DNA from: Oscillospiraceae bacterium
GTDB lineage: Bacteria > Bacillota > Clostridia > Oscillospirales > Oscillospiraceae
Reading direction: 5' to 3'
Length of the DNA: 64,000 bases
Assembly (NCBI GenBank): GCA_022800215.1
Contig: JAAWPV010000079.1
Coordinates: forward strand, 1 to 64,000
The position numbers and the translations under genes are program-made. The notes beneath the pieces were generated by a model. It was given only the letters and a program-made list of their open reading frames with translations, had not been told where the DNA came from and ran no database searches. Shown here piece by piece: positions 38,601-53,600 of the stretch; position 1 is the stretch's first letter, and each line of letters starts with the position of its first letter.

Positions 38601-41600
38601 AATAGTACACATGTCCGCCACCGGCCAGTTCATGATCTGTGCTGGCTTTAGATACGCCCAACTGGCCCAAATTGTTGCGGCCCCAAGCCCAGACAGTACC
38701 ATCGCTGCGCAAAGCCAGGGTGTGGTTACCGCCAGCCATGACCATATGACCCACAGGAGGAATGTTAGCTGCTTCAGCATCGGCATCCTCGGGAATCACA
38801 TTGATGTAGTAGACCACCTTCTGGGTATCGGTCTCCAGAACGATGTGGGTATAGCCGTAGCTGACACCCTTCACCTCAAAGGTGCCCTTATAGTTGTTGC
38901 TGGCATCAATGTAGCTGGTAGTGGGAATCGCAATATCCTCGTTCACCGACCGCAGCGTGGGATCACCTTCCCGAATGAAGTTGGTGAACAGGTTGAACCG
39001 CTGGCTCAGCAGATACTCTGCCTCAGCCGTTCCATTTACCCGAACGGTGATGACATGCTTGTTGGAGGGCTGGCCCTTCTCACCCACGATAATAGGCGTA
39101 TCTCCCAAAGTATCATTCTGATAAAGGGCTGTCTCGCCATGGGTATAATCGCCAGTGCCATAAATTTGGCCCTCAATATCGCTCATAATACTGTAAGTAT
39201 TGCCCGCACTGATGCCGCGGATGATAGTTCCGGTATCGGTCAGGTAGGTCTGGTTAGCCTTCGGTGTCCAGACAGTGGTGTCAGTATCGCTGTTGCCCAG
39301 GCCAAGCTGGCCGTAGAAGTTCCCGCCCCATGTGGATAGGTTGCCATCATCGGTCAGAGCCATGGAATGGTCCAAACCGGCAGAAGCCATCACTATACCC
39401 TGAGGTGCTTTTTCCAGATGGGTGGGCAGCGCACTGGTGGTACTGACAGGCAGAGACAACTGCCCCTTGGTATTGTCACCCCAACCATAGAGAGATTCAT
39501 TGTAAAGTACTGCCAAACTATGTTGCCCACCGGCAGAAATATCCACCGCAGATTCGGCTGCGTCAGCAATATCCACATAGGTAGGTACCGTCACATTCCC
39601 GTTCACGTTCTCCAGACCCAGACGGTCGTTGCTACTATCGCCAGCGGCAAACACAGCGCCAGCCTTGGTAAGGAACAGAGAGTGGTCGTAACCGGCAGAG
39701 ATAGCCGAAACAGTATGCAAGCTGGTCTCAGTAGGCACTTGCACTGTGCCCACCAAATCATCGCCCAGGCCCAACTGGCCCTTGTCATTGCGGCCCCAAG
39801 CGTAGACAGTGCCATCGAACGCCAGAGCCAAGGAGAACCGATCTCCGGCGGAAACCGCCGCAAAGCGGATGGGCTCGCCGTCCTTATCCAGAATCTCCAG
39901 CTTGACAAAGCCGTTGATGTAGCCCTTCACGCTTTCGATACCCAACTGGCCATAGGCGTTGCTGCCGGTAATCCAGATATTACCGTTCACGTCCAGTGCC
40001 ATGCTGTGGTCCATACCGGCAGCAACATCAGCAAACTTCACCTCATAGCTGGTCTGGTTGCCCAGAGTGCCGTCTGCGTTCAACTCAAAGGTCTTGACCT
40101 GGACCGCGTCGTCCGAACCCAGAACACCGATGTCAACACCATCAGGATCTGTGTTGTAATAATCCTTCCAAACGCCATTGTCCTCATATTGGCCAATACC
40201 CAACTGTCCCTTATCATTGAGACCATAAGCCCAAATCGTGTTGTTCGCCCGGAGGGCCAAAGTATGGCTGCCATTGGTGACTGCCTTAGCTGTCACAGCG
40301 GCCTCACTGATCACGGGATTGATCGTCTTATCCTTGGGCACCAGCATATCGCTGCCCTGCTTATTAGCCATGAAGTCAGCATAGTTGCCGTACATCTCAG
40401 CGTCATCCAGAACATCCACCCGGATGTAGCGTACCCGTCTGCTCTGATCCTCCTGGACCCGGAGATACGCTCTGCCGGCAGCATCCGTTTCCAGAACGCC
40501 TAAGGTGTTGTTGCTCTCATCCACCTTGAGCCGGTCTGCATCCAAAATGCCCGTATTGTTGGTTATGGGCCGGCTGCTTGCATAGCTATATTTTCCGTTG
40601 ACGGTTGCCTGGCTCTCCCGCAGGGAGAAAGCGTGGAACTCGGTGTCCACATAGTAGGTACTGTGGTTCTCCAGGAACAGCGTGCCGGAGCCCACCTTCT
40701 GGACCTTGCTTTCATCAAAGACATAGTCGCCGGTGGTGCTTTCTGTGTAGCTGCCGCCCATATCCACATAGGCATAACGCACCTTACCTGCATGGACGGG
40801 GTTGGTCTCGTCATAGGGCTCATAAACAGCAGGTTTAACTGTGCTGTCAGTGCAGACATAACCGCCTGTCTTATCCTCCACATATGTGGGGGTGAAACAG
40901 TAGAGTGCCACATTGGGATCGGCCTGGGCAGCCGCCAGCTTAACGGGATCATCGCTCAGATCCTCATAACTGCCGTCCACATTGCGGATATAAGTGCCGT
41001 TCGCCTTATCCTGAGTATAGTCGGCCTTTTGGGCATAACGGGTCATAGGCGCATCAGTGGCAGCATCGTAAGCACGATAGCCACCGGGTGCGGCGGCATC
41101 TGCCACAAAGGCTCCGTTGCTTCTGCGCACGTAGGTCATAGTGCCCGCGGCTACCATTTCATAGTGAGCCTCGCCGGCATGAGTGCCATCGTCCAGCACA
41201 TACTCACCCAGAGTAGAGCTACCATCCAGGATCTTATTGCCATCGTTATCCAGTTCGGGAACACCGTTTTCATCGGTGACCCAGTTATCCCGGTAATCCT
41301 TGGCGATGGTAACCTCAAGGTCAGTTTCACCCACCAGGGTAAAGCTGCGAGAGTTCTCCGTGTTGCTGTTGGCAAACTGACGGGAACTGTTATCGCCGAT
41401 GGCCCAGACCTTACCGTCGCTCTCCACGGCAAAGATATCCTGATATCCCGCGAAAATGGACTCCCACTGGGTCGTTTCCTTCTCCGCCATAACCTCGGGC
41501 CGGGCAAACATATCCTGAACCTCATTGTCGCGAATCTGGCCCAACTGACCCAGACTATTATCGCCCCAAGACAACACGGTGTAGACCGTTTCACCATCGC

Positions 41601-44600
41601 CATTCACCGTTCTGGCCAAAGCGTAGGAGGTTTCTTCACCGACAGCAATATCCACGATATGGCCAAGGTAGCTGCTGAGGCCAAGTTCCGCATCACCGCT
41701 GAACTCATTGTTACCCCGGACACCCCAGACACGCTGCGGCTCGGACACGAAGGAACCTTCGATCTCGTTATTGCCCAACTGGCCATGGGTATTGTAACCC
41801 AGACCCCAAACGTTTCCGTTGGCGTCAAGTGCAAGCATATGTTCACTGCTGGCGACGACCTTCACAATGTCGGTCTCGTTGCCGTCTCTGTCTGTAAAGC
41901 CGGTGATGGGTGTGGCGGTGGTACCGCCGCCAGTGATCCGCCAGATCCGGCCGCCGGAAGTCCGCAGGTAGTGACCAGCCAGCTCCACGGCGTTGGATCC
42001 CTGGTTGATTTCGGTGGTGCCGAACTGATACTCCCAGCCGGAACCGAAAATCACGCTCTTACCGCTGGCAGCATCCTGCGTCAGCACATAAGTAAAGTTG
42101 GCACCCACAGACAGGTCAATGGCTGTGGTAATCTCATTGCCATGGGCATCCTTCATGGCAGTGGGCACCTTGACCTGAGCGGTATTGACACCCACGCCCA
42201 GACGGCCAAAGTTGTTGTCGCCGAAGGCATAGACTCGTCCGCTCAAGGTCAGAATGAAGGACACCTGGTTGGAAGCAAAGATCTTCATAGCAGGGTCATT
42301 CTCCCAGTCCTCATAGGTGACCTGGCCGATCTCCTCCAGGCTGGTCCGACCCAACTGGCCATGCGTATTCTGCCCCCAACTCCAGACTGTACCATCTTCC
42401 TTCAGGGCCAGGATATGATCCTCACCCACAGCGATGGCAGGTGTAGCCAGAGCATCCAGGCTGCTTAGAACAGTAACTTCCACATAGCCTACGGTAACAC
42501 CGTCCACCAAGACCTCCATACGGTCCCGGCCGACCCTCTCGCCCTTCAGCCACCAGATATCATTCTCATCCTGCTCCACTGTGAAGATGGAGGGGTTATC
42601 GCTGACCACAGTCCAAGTGGTATCGCCGTTGAGCGAGAGCAACAGCAGGTTCACAGCGGAACCGAAGGTCACGCTCAAATCCTGGCTCAGGTTCAACTGG
42701 CTGCCCACCAGGACAGACAGGGTCGTGGGCTGTACGTTGGCATCCTGACGGCCAACCAGCACCAGAGTTTTGGAGTCCACCACGCTGATATTGCCCAACT
42801 GGCCTTCCTCATTGAAACCGGAACTCCACATGGTACCGTTACGGCGGGCAGTGATCAAGTGATCGGCACCGCCGGACAGGAACAGAGTATCCTGTTCGCT
42901 ATGGTCCACCACGCTTTCATCCATGGTTGTCACCTGGGTGGGATGACGGAACCGGGCCAAGCCGGAATCAAGGCCAAGCTGGCCCTTGTCATTGCGGCCC
43001 CAAGTGTAGAGGTTGTAGTAAGCATTTTCGGCAGAGCCGGTTTTCACTACGGCAGCGCTGAAGCTGTCACCGGCAGCAATGTTCACCACGTCGCCCAACT
43101 GTTCCACGTTCTGCTGCTGATCGGTATGGTTCATAGCAACCTGGATAAGGCCCTCAGAGCCATTATCGCCCTCAGTTGCCCAGCCAATCTGGCCGTAGAC
43201 GTTGGACCCAGCGGCCCAGACATCACCGTTCATGTCCAGCACCAGCAGGTGGTCGGTAACCAGTTCCATAGTAACAGGTTCACCGCTGGGGCCGGTGGCG
43301 GGAATAATCACATTGTCGGTATGGGCCGCAATCTGCACCGCCTCATTGATGGCATTGAAGTCCGCAGGCTTCATCTCAGCATTGCCAAGTTCCTTGGCCT
43401 TCCGGATGTCGGGGCTGTAGAGATTGTTCGGCAGAGTCCAAATCGTACCGCCACTCTTCAGCGCATACTTACCGCTGACCTCAATGGCATGAGTCAGCAT
43501 ACTCAGAGCGCCGGGCACATTGCCGTACTCGTTGTTCACACCCGCATCCACAGTCTCGTTGATGCCGCAGGCATAGACCACACCGTTTTCGGTAATGAGG
43601 TAGCTGCTGGCATCGCCGGCGTAGATAGCCACTACGCGGCCACCATTCTCCAGGCTCAGGCCGGGGATGCTTACCTGCCGCGGGCTGTTGATGAACCGCA
43701 GATAGTCATCACCAATGCCCAACTGTCCGTACTCATTGTTGCCCCAGGCCCACACCTGGCCATTGGAATCCAGAGCCAGAGCGTGGTCACGGCCTGCCGC
43801 GATCTTAACGATATAAGTCCCGGCATCCTCGAAGCCAAAGGTCATGGGCAGCGGCGTCACATTGTTGCTGTCATCGGTACCATTGCCCAACTGACCATAC
43901 AGGTTGCTGCCCCAAGACAGCACCGTACCATCCACGCGGAGGGCCAAGGTAAAGCCGTCACCCGCCGCAATTTGCGGCAAGGTCCGGAACTCCACGGTAA
44001 CGAGCTCGTCATCGCGAGCCACAGGCACGTTCTCAGCTTCCTCGGGCATCAGCAGAGCCACGCCCTCCTCATCGGTAAGGTTGGTCAGCATACTGGCATA
44101 GGTCTCAATATCCTTACCCAGTACGTCCACGATAGCTACGCCAACCTTGACGTCCTCGGGGTTCACGCCCTCGGGCTCATACTTGACCATCAATCTGGTC
44201 TGACCATAGGTCCGAACATCATCGCTGATCATACCCGTCATAACCACGTCCTCATAAATCGTGGTCTTGGTATGGTAAGCATCCAGGGAGAAGGTATAGT
44301 ACCGGTCTCTCTGGTGGTTCAGGTCCAGACCGCCCTCCTTATTGCCCGGGTTCAGAGCAGAATCACTGTAGGGCAGATTCAGTACATCTTCATCCAGAGC
44401 ATAGTAGGTCAGCTCCGCACTCTTGACCTCATCCACTTCCTTATCCACACTGAAGGAATAGAGATACTGTGCGTAGAATTTCTTGTCGAAGCTGTCGTCG
44501 CCGCTCTTCAAGGTGTAGAAGTAATTCTCCTCCTCGCTGCGGATACCGCTCGCATTGGTCTTTACCTCATAGATGGCGATACGCTCCTCGTCCACCTGGG

Positions 44601-47600
44601 TGGGAACCTGGATAGCATGGGTAATATTACCATCATCGCTTCTCTCCAGAATCTCGAAGTTACCCAACTGGCCATACTCATTGTTACCCCAGGTGTAGAC
44701 CACACCATTGGTGTCAAACACTGCACTGTGGCTGCCGCCAGCGGCAACAGACTGGAACTGGACGCCTTCATCCAAATCAATCATATCAATGACGCGGATT
44801 TTTCTGGCTTCATAAGGCCCATCGCTGACATTCGTCATACCAGCCTTATAGTCCTCATTGCTGCCCCAAGCGTAATTCTCAAAGGACCAGTCAACGGGAG
44901 TACGAATGCCGTTCTCCTCATGATAAGTTACCACCATGGTAGTAGCCACCATCTGGACACTCTGGTTCTCACCACCACCAATAGAGATGTTGATGACATT
45001 CTCCAGCGGACCACCGACTCCCTCCATTACCACCCGTACCGGACGGAGTGCATAGGGCAATTCAAGTGCTCCACTATCTTCGGTCAGATACCAAGTCTGT
45101 GCACCAATCTGATGGTTAGTGTTATCGCCCCAGGTATAAGCTTCCTTCTGCTCGGTAATCAAAGCAAAGTTATAACCATGACCGATGATTCGGTTCACGT
45201 CATAAATCTCTGCGCTGGGGATGGCTTCCCCGCTAAACCGATCCTCCGTCTTCGCACTGCGGTCCACACGGACCAGCTTAGTACTGCAAGGCAGGATCGA
45301 AGGATCTTGGCCAATACCCAGCTCGCCCCGCGCGTTGGAGCCCACAGTCCAGACAGTACCGTTGGTCAGCAGTATGGCGGAAGTACCCACCGTGGCAGCC
45401 ACGTCCATAACATTGTCCAGAGCCGCACCAGTAAAGCCCAACAGGTTCTGCGGTGTGTACTCATAGGTACTGGCAAAACCAAGGCCCAACTGACCGTAGC
45501 GGTTATCACCCCAAGAGTAGACCACGCCTTCTTCGGTGACAGCCAACACATGGTTGGCGCCGGTAGCCACAGCGATAAACTTAGCGCCTGCGTCAGCAAA
45601 GTGGATCTTCACCGGGTAGGGGCTGTAGGCCAAGACGCTGGGATCATAGCCCAACTGACCATAGCTATTGTCGCCCCAAGCATAGATAGCACCGCTCTTA
45701 TCCACGGCTACCACAAAGCTGTCGCCGCCGGAGATACGAATGATGTTATTGAAATCTTTCAGCTCCGTATCGTTGGGATACTCTTTATAGTAAGCCAACT
45801 GGCTGGGAGCAGTCAGCACAGTCTGGAGACTGCCGGTACCCAGTTTGCCCACACCGATACGGCTACCGTCAGCCCGGCGGATCTCGTTGTCGCCCCAAGC
45901 CCAAACAGTACCGTTCTTCTTCAGGGCAGTAGAGGTGTACTCACCCAGCACCAACTGCGGGTAGGTCACACCATCGGTCACGATGATTCGGGCAAAGGCT
46001 GCCTGACCGGTGATGCTGTTCTGGGCCACGATCTTGGTTTCACCTTCCCGGAAGGCAATGACCTGCGCCTGCTTCGGGTTACTGTTGCTGGCACTCACCG
46101 TCGCCACAGAGGGATCCAGAGACTTCCATGTAAAGGCATCGGTGATGGCACTGGAAGCACCGTAAACCATCATCAGGGTATTGGGATAGTTAATATTCAG
46201 AAGGCCCGTGGTATTATACGTCAGACCCAGAGTCTGCTGACGCTGGTTGGCCTCGAACTCCAGCGGGATAGCGCCAGCCACCACAGGAGCATTGGCATCA
46301 ACCCGGGTCCGGTCACCCAACTGGCCCACATTGTTCTGGCCCCAAGCATATACGACGCCGTTGTTGCCGTGGACCAGAATGTGGCCAGAGTTAGAAGTGG
46401 GCGAAATGCGAACCACATTGCTCAGGTAGCCCTCACCGGTACCGCTGGCATAGACCAGGGTAGGTGTGCTCTGCTCAGTCAACTCGCCCCGGTTGCCCAG
46501 GATGGCAGAATTCAAATTGCTATTGGTGCCCCAGGCATACACATTGCCCTTCTCGGTCACCACCATGCTGTAGTCACTGCCAGCATAGATACTGGCCACA
46601 TCATTGACCACAGACTTATCCTGGAATGTCGTCTCACTGGTCAGGCTGGTGATGTAAGTAGCCTTCTCGGTCAGCTCATCCACCAGAGGCCGCAGAGCGG
46701 CGATCATCTGCTCTGCATCATAATTGCCGGCAGCAGCTTCAGCCCGAATCGCCTCGATCTGGGTGTGGAGCTTCTCGCCCTCCTTGTTGGCATCGCTGAG
46801 AGAGTTGTCGTCCTTGGCATCCTGAAGCTTCTTCAAGCTGTCCTCAACAGCATTCAGCTCACTACGGACAGACTGGACCTCCATTTTCGCCTTATCCTGC
46901 TCGGTGGTCAGTCTACCGATTTCCCGCTCGGCCCGCTCATAGGCCAGGAGGATCTCCTGGTTGGCCTGCTGGCGGAGAACACGGTTATATGCCTCAGCGG
47001 CCTGATCCCGGATGGTCTGCGCATTCTGCAAGGTGTTCTGAGTGTTCTGGTTGAATTCCCGAGCAGCTTCCAAATCACCCTGCGCCACGGCATAGGTACC
47101 GCCAATGCGCACCAGCGCATCCCGGGCAGCCTCATACTCGGTATAAGCTGTCAGCTGGTCGCCGGTCAAAGCACCCGCCTCCACGCCGTCCAGGCTGGCA
47201 TTATTGATGCCCGCATCCCGGCAAGCCAAAATGGCTGCTTTGAACCGGGCCATGGCAGAATCATAGCTTGCCTTCACGCCGGTATTAAAGCTGATCTTGG
47301 CATTGTCGTAAGCCTGGATCAGCGCACCCATCACGGGATCAGCCTGCTCATCCGCAGTGGGAGCATCGGGATCGACTACACCAGCAGCAATACAAGCTTC
47401 CTTAGCCTCAGTTACCAGTCGCTGCTCAGCGCCGTAGGTACCCTCCACTTCGCGCAGCGCTGTCTTTGCAGTCACATAGGCGTTATAGGCTGTCAGCTGT
47501 TCAGGTGTGAGCACAGCAGGATCCACCGCATCCAAGTCTCCAGTGATGCCCGAAGCGATACAGGCAGCCTTCGCCGTCTCAAAAGCATCCACCCGCTGAC

Positions 47601-50600
47601 GCAAGATGGCAATTTGGTTGTTCATGGTAATGGTTGCCAGACTCTGATGGTTGTTGCCTACGGTAATAGCGCTCTCTGCCCGCTTAATGGCCTCCTCAGT
47701 CTTGTTGTAGGTAGCCAGAGCCTGACCAGCCTCACCGTTGACGCTGTCAAAGAGAGCATTGTACTTCGCCATGATATCTTTATAGTCATCTTCTTGTTTC
47801 GCTTGCTCAATGGCCTTGGTAGCTGCCTCTTCATTATCCTCGGCATTGTCCAGTTCTGTCTTCAGCTCGCTCTGCTTCTTGACCAGTTCGTCCTCCACGC
47901 TCTTGATCATGGCGGCAAAATCGTCACTGTGCGTGTTCTGGTAAGCCTCATCAGCCACCTGCAGGAGGCGCTCCAGTTCCTGCTGGAAGAAGTAGCTATA
48001 CTCCAGCGGACGGTGGATGATCTCATCGGTGACACCAGTCAACTCAGGCAGGTTAGCCAGAAGAGCCTTGGTGTTGTTCTCACCCATCATATAGATGTGC
48101 TTCACCAGTCCGTCGGTGGAATTGGGTGTGCTGTCGCCAGCCCACGCATCCGCGTCAGCCAAGGTATGTGTATCATATTCCATTGTCATGAACATGGCCT
48201 GGGTATCACCCAGAGCAGCCATGACCGCACCCCGGAAGTAATCCAACTCACCAATCTGGTTGCCCTCGGCATCCGTCTGGTTCAGGATAGGCTGCGCATA
48301 AATGGCGGTATCGCCTACCACAGGCTCATTCACATAGGAAGTCAAGCCGCTATCGGTAGCACCGGTGGCATAAACCAGAGCATCAGCGGTAAGGATGTAC
48401 ATATTGTCGCCGCTGAAATAGATCTCCACCGCATTATCGATACCGGGAACCTTAGTGGGCCGGATGATAGCGTTCTGGCTGAGGGTATTGCTTTCGCCAA
48501 TACCCATCTTCTTGGGCGCATCATAGCCCCAGACGTACACAGAACCGTCCTCGCTGATAGCAACGGCACTGTACCCGTGGGCATAAACCTTTACGATCTT
48601 GCCGGTATCGGCATCGCCCAGGTTGCCACTGTTGGCCGCGCCGTAAGCCAGACGCGGGATGGGCTGGTTGTTGCTGTACGTACCGTCGTTGTTAAGGCCC
48701 AGGGAGCCGTGCTCATACCGGCCCCAAACCCAAACGGTACCGTCCACCCGGGCAGCAAGGCCAAAGCCATCGCCCACAGCCACGTCCACTACATCGTCCA
48801 TGTTACCCATGCTGGTGCGGACCTGCCGTTGTTCACTGTAGGCCTTGTCACCATCGGCCTGGGAAACCTGGTTGTACACGTTGCTGCCCCAAGCCCATAC
48901 TTCACCCTCAGTCGTGAGGACCAAGCTGAACTCAGAACCGGCAGCTACTTCGGGAGCCACCAGTGCCCAATCCTCCCGGTAAGCACCGGAGAAGGGCACC
49001 ACTTCAATCTCCGCGAAGGTGTAGAGCTCGTAATCCTTACCGTAAAGGGACACGGTGGTGTGTACCGCCACCACAGCAGTACCCACGCCCTTGTAATAGA
49101 GGGTTCCCTTCTCATCCACCTCGACCACGCTGTTGTTGGTGGAGGCAAAGTGATACTCGAAGGGTCCGGTAGGAGCGTCGCTGTACACGTTGAACCAGTT
49201 GACCAGAGGCTCCAATGTGAGGCCCACGCGGTCTTGCTCATGTTCAGGCAGCATAATCACGTAGCGGTTGCCCACAAACTCCGGATTCGCCAGAGACAAG
49301 TACAGAGAATAAACCTCGTTGGGCAAAGCCTTGAAGTCCAAATCTCGGTTCAGCGGGTCTTTACCGATGGTGATATCACCCAACTGACCATACTGGTTAT
49401 CACCCCAGGCGAAAACGCTGCCGTTTCCGGTGATAGCAGCAGACAGGCCGTTGCGGTCCTGACGGGAAGGCCGATTGTGTCCAGTGTCGCTGTCCACCCA
49501 GACCACAGTCTGGAGCGGGTCAGTTTCGTCATTCATGACATTGCTGGTCACATAGGCTTCGCCAGCCAACACATAGTTGCTGAAGCTGTCCGTTCTGCCA
49601 TTGGCCAGACCATTGTTGGTGCCATCTGCAAGACCGGAATTCTGGGTTCCCAATGCCACATCACCATAGCCGGTACCCTGCTCACCGGAGTTGTTTTCAC
49701 CCTTGACCAAAACCACGTCGCTCATGCTCTCGCTGTTTTTCAGCAGGACCATGACGGTATCGCCACCGGTGATTTGCTTAACATTGGAAGCTGTCATACC
49801 ACTGACAGGAATGAAGCCGCCGGACGTGCCGGGCAGGTTCTCGTAGACCTGGCCACCCTGAGCATTGTAAGTTATGATATAACTGTTGTCATCCGCACCA
49901 GCGAACTTCACCACGCGGTCATTGATTTGGGCACCGTTGCCATTACTCACATCAAAGAACTGAGTAGCACTAATGGCATTGCGGTCCCAATAGATGTTCC
50001 GGCCCTGATCGGTAACAGCATAGATACGTTCACCGCTCCGAATGGTTCCTGCGCTTACAGTGTTGATGCCAGCCATCTCCATCAGAACAGGCACAGGAGT
50101 CGGCTTGTTCTTCAGCGTATTGGGATCCAAAGCCTGCGCAAGACCCGTCTCACCCCGGAGGATTTGGGGATTGTTACCGCTGCCCCAGATGAACAGGTCG
50201 CCCTTCTGAGACAGAGCCATGGCGAAGCTCTCCTCGCCACCGTACTGATCTACATAGGTGCCAGTGAAGACATCTGCCATCTTCACATAGTTCACCTGGC
50301 TGTCACTCTTCAAATTACCAAGGCTCTCCACCACAGTGGGACGGCTCACATAGGTTTCCTGGCTTAGGCCGCTGGTGTCACCCACGTTTCCATTACCGAT
50401 CTGGCCATTGTTGTTCCGGCCCCAGGTGTAGAGCAAGCCCTCAGTATCAATAGCCATGGCGAAGTCGGGACCCGCCACGATCTTGACGATCTTGGCTTCC
50501 TCGTAAATGGCGGTCACAAATCTGGCTTCCACCTGTACCGGTACGAAGATCACAGTTATACCATCCTCGTCCAGGGTCTCCTGCAGAAGTTTCTTGCTGG

Positions 50601-53600
50601 TATCAGCCGGATCAGCCACATAGTAAATCCCATCCTCCAGCAGGAGCTGGCGGCCAGTGTTATCCACATAGCGGTCCACCCGGTTGCTGGTGAAGGTCAC
50701 CTTCTGAGGCTTAGTCTCAAAGCTGTTCACGCTGGCAGGGCCAAGGCCCAGCACACCGTAACTATTCATACCCCAGGAGTAAACCTCGCCGTTGGCCTTC
50801 AGAGCCAGGACGTAGTCCTCGCCTACAGAGACCTGGGCATAGGCAATATTCTCCTGTGTACCATTCCGGTAAGTATAGGGTTTAAGCACGGTCAGGTGAA
50901 ACTCCACCGTCCGTGTGGTAATGCCATCGGTGACCGTCAGCAGAATATCAGTCACACCGGGAGCCTTTGCTCTCACAGAAGTGGAGTTGGTACCCGCCAC
51001 CACCTCGGCAATATCGCTGTCCAGGCTGACCGTGGTCACCTGATAGCCGCTACCTTCCAGCAGGCCGATGGACTGGGCCTTCGAGAGCAGGTTAAAGCCC
51101 TTAGACACAGTATAATTGTTGCCCAGGTTCAGGATCTCGCCCATCTCAATGGAAGCAGAGTTGACTTTGCCTTCAATAACGAAGGTGCCGCCCACAGTCA
51201 GGATGGTCTGACTGCTGTCGCTTCTGGTATTGAGCATATCTTGAGTGCCCAACTGCTCCATGGCAGCAGCGCCCATGGCATACACGTTACCGGTGCCGTT
51301 CACGTAAACAGAGTGATAACCGCCGGAGGCCGAGGTCGCACTCAGCACATTGCTGTTGGATACCTTCGCGCCCGTAGTGGTACTGGTACCGCCCTGCTGG
51401 CCCACACTGGCCAAGCCGCTCATCATCAGAGCGCTCTCCGTCGTCACCATAGTCATGGTAGAGCCGCCGGACAGGCGGGATACCCACTCGCGATCCGTCA
51501 GGGGCAGGTTGTTTTGAACGCCGTTGCTGGACATAACATTCAGCTGAACGGGCGTAGAAACCACACTGTTGGTAACTACATTCTGGAAGGGTCTACCATT
51601 CTGGGTATCGTTAGCGCCCCAGCCGTAGATATTACCGGTAGCAGAACCCACCTTCACAGAGGTACCGGTCCGGTCATCCTGACCGGTGGCAAAGATGACT
51701 GCATAAGCATTGCGATCACCAGCTCCCACCGTCAGAATCCGGTTAGACATCAGGACAATGCCGTCGGTCTCACTGGCCGTGTCGTCACCAATACCCATGG
51801 CCAGAGTGCTGTTATCGCCCATAACCTTCACCGAACCATTGGCCTGGAGGATATAAGCGATAGCACTATTACTGCCGCTTACTGCTGCCACGGTATCGCC
51901 AACCCGCTCAAGGGCCACAGGAGTATCATAATGGTCATTCTTGGCGTCATCGGTCAACTGATTCTTGCTGTTATCGCCCACACCAAAGATGTTGTTGCTC
52001 ACCACTTCGTAGCCCACAACCTCGTTGTTATCCCAAACACGGTTATAGTACACGCTCTGTACCATCAGGGCAAAGCCATGAGCATCGTCAGCCCCGCCTA
52101 CGGCGATATCAACGATTTCCAGAATATGGTCAGCATCCTTTTCGCGGAGGCTATCCGTATTCTGCGCCTGATTACCTCTAAGCACCTGGGTAGCGTAAGT
52201 CACCCGCTCCGGTGCATTGGCGCCCAGGCCCAACTGGCCTCTGTCGTTACGGCCCCAAGCCCAAACTGTGCCATCGTTCTTTAGCGCATAGACAAAGTTG
52301 CCGGTAGCCGCCAACTTACGGACATTGTTCAGATGGAGGTTCTCATCCACTTTGACCTGCACAGGGTAGGCATAGGTACCATAGACTTCGCCAATACCCA
52401 GTTCGCCGTACTCGTTGGAGCCCCAGGTCCACACGGTACCGTCGCCCGCCAGGGCAGCGTTGAAGGTGGAACCAGAGACCACCTGAGGATAGCCCACGCT
52501 GTTGTCACTGCGGGCCTTCAGCGCCTCATCATAGATGCCCTGATAGAGGCCACCCTCTTCCCCGATCACCGATACCTGGTTGCCTGCGGTCTGGCCTGCA
52601 GGCCGCACTTCAACCTTGATGCTGCTCACAGACAGCGGGTCGTTGGCCAGAGAGACAATAATGTAGGTCGTACCCGCAGACTTGCCGTGGATAATGGGAA
52701 GCTTGTTATACTGCTCAGCATAGTTCACACTGGCATACTTATTCTCCGAGAAGTGCGCCGTGTTGTCAATGGCAGCGGTAGTATCATCCCACATAAACCA
52801 GGCCAAATCCTGATCAGACAGACTGTCCTCAGCATTGTTCAGCACATTGAAGGCCGAGATCTTAGGCGGAATGGTAAACCGGAAGTCCTCGCCCTCCGCG
52901 ATGGAGATAGTATAGTCCTCCAGCACGAAGTAGGCCGCGCCCACACGGACAGGTTTATCAGTATTGTTCTGGGTGGAATCGCCCAAACGCCCATACTCTG
53001 TGTTCCGGCCATAGCTCCAGAGAGAACCGTCGGACTTCATCACCAGAGAATGATGGTCCACATCAGAAATGGAGTTGACTACGGTGATCACGCTCTGAAT
53101 ATGGTCGCCGGGGCTACCCGCTGTACCGGCAGACACCATACCGGGCACACCGGAAATGGGGTTGGGGACCAGTTCCCCACCAGTGGCATCCAGATTACCG
53201 CCCTGGCCCAAAGCCGGGCCGTGAAGCTGCGGCGTCACCGAGATATAGCCGCCCTGGCCGTCCGGCATATTGTAGGCAGGACCGTCTACATAGCCTTCAG
53301 CATCACCCACAGACCATAGCCGGTTATCGGCATAAGCCACCTGCAAATATTCAGAGATATCGGCAGCCATGGGGAATTTCAAATTTCCGCTGACAGTACG
53401 GATACTGCCGTCCAGATTCTTCTCGTAGACAGTGTAGGGATAGTCAACGGAGAGTTCCTCCACTGCAGTAGGCTGAATGTTTACATGGACAGTGTCGCCG
53501 GAATCAGTAATATTCTCCACAAGGCCATTGGCATAACGGGTGTTCTCCGCACCACCCCAAGTCTTGACCTGGCCGTCGGTAGTGATAGCCACAGCATTAT

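Noticed and set aside
42859..50367. Plus-strand open frame of 2,502 codons, and similar ones at 21934-28827, 34726-39339, 15604-19359, 59140-62169 and 53485-55617
   Set aside because: All are aligned codon for codon with the minus-strand frame, so they are open simply because TTA, CTA and TCA codons are rare in the giant gene. Their translations show no domain structure, while the minus strand shows repeats throughout.
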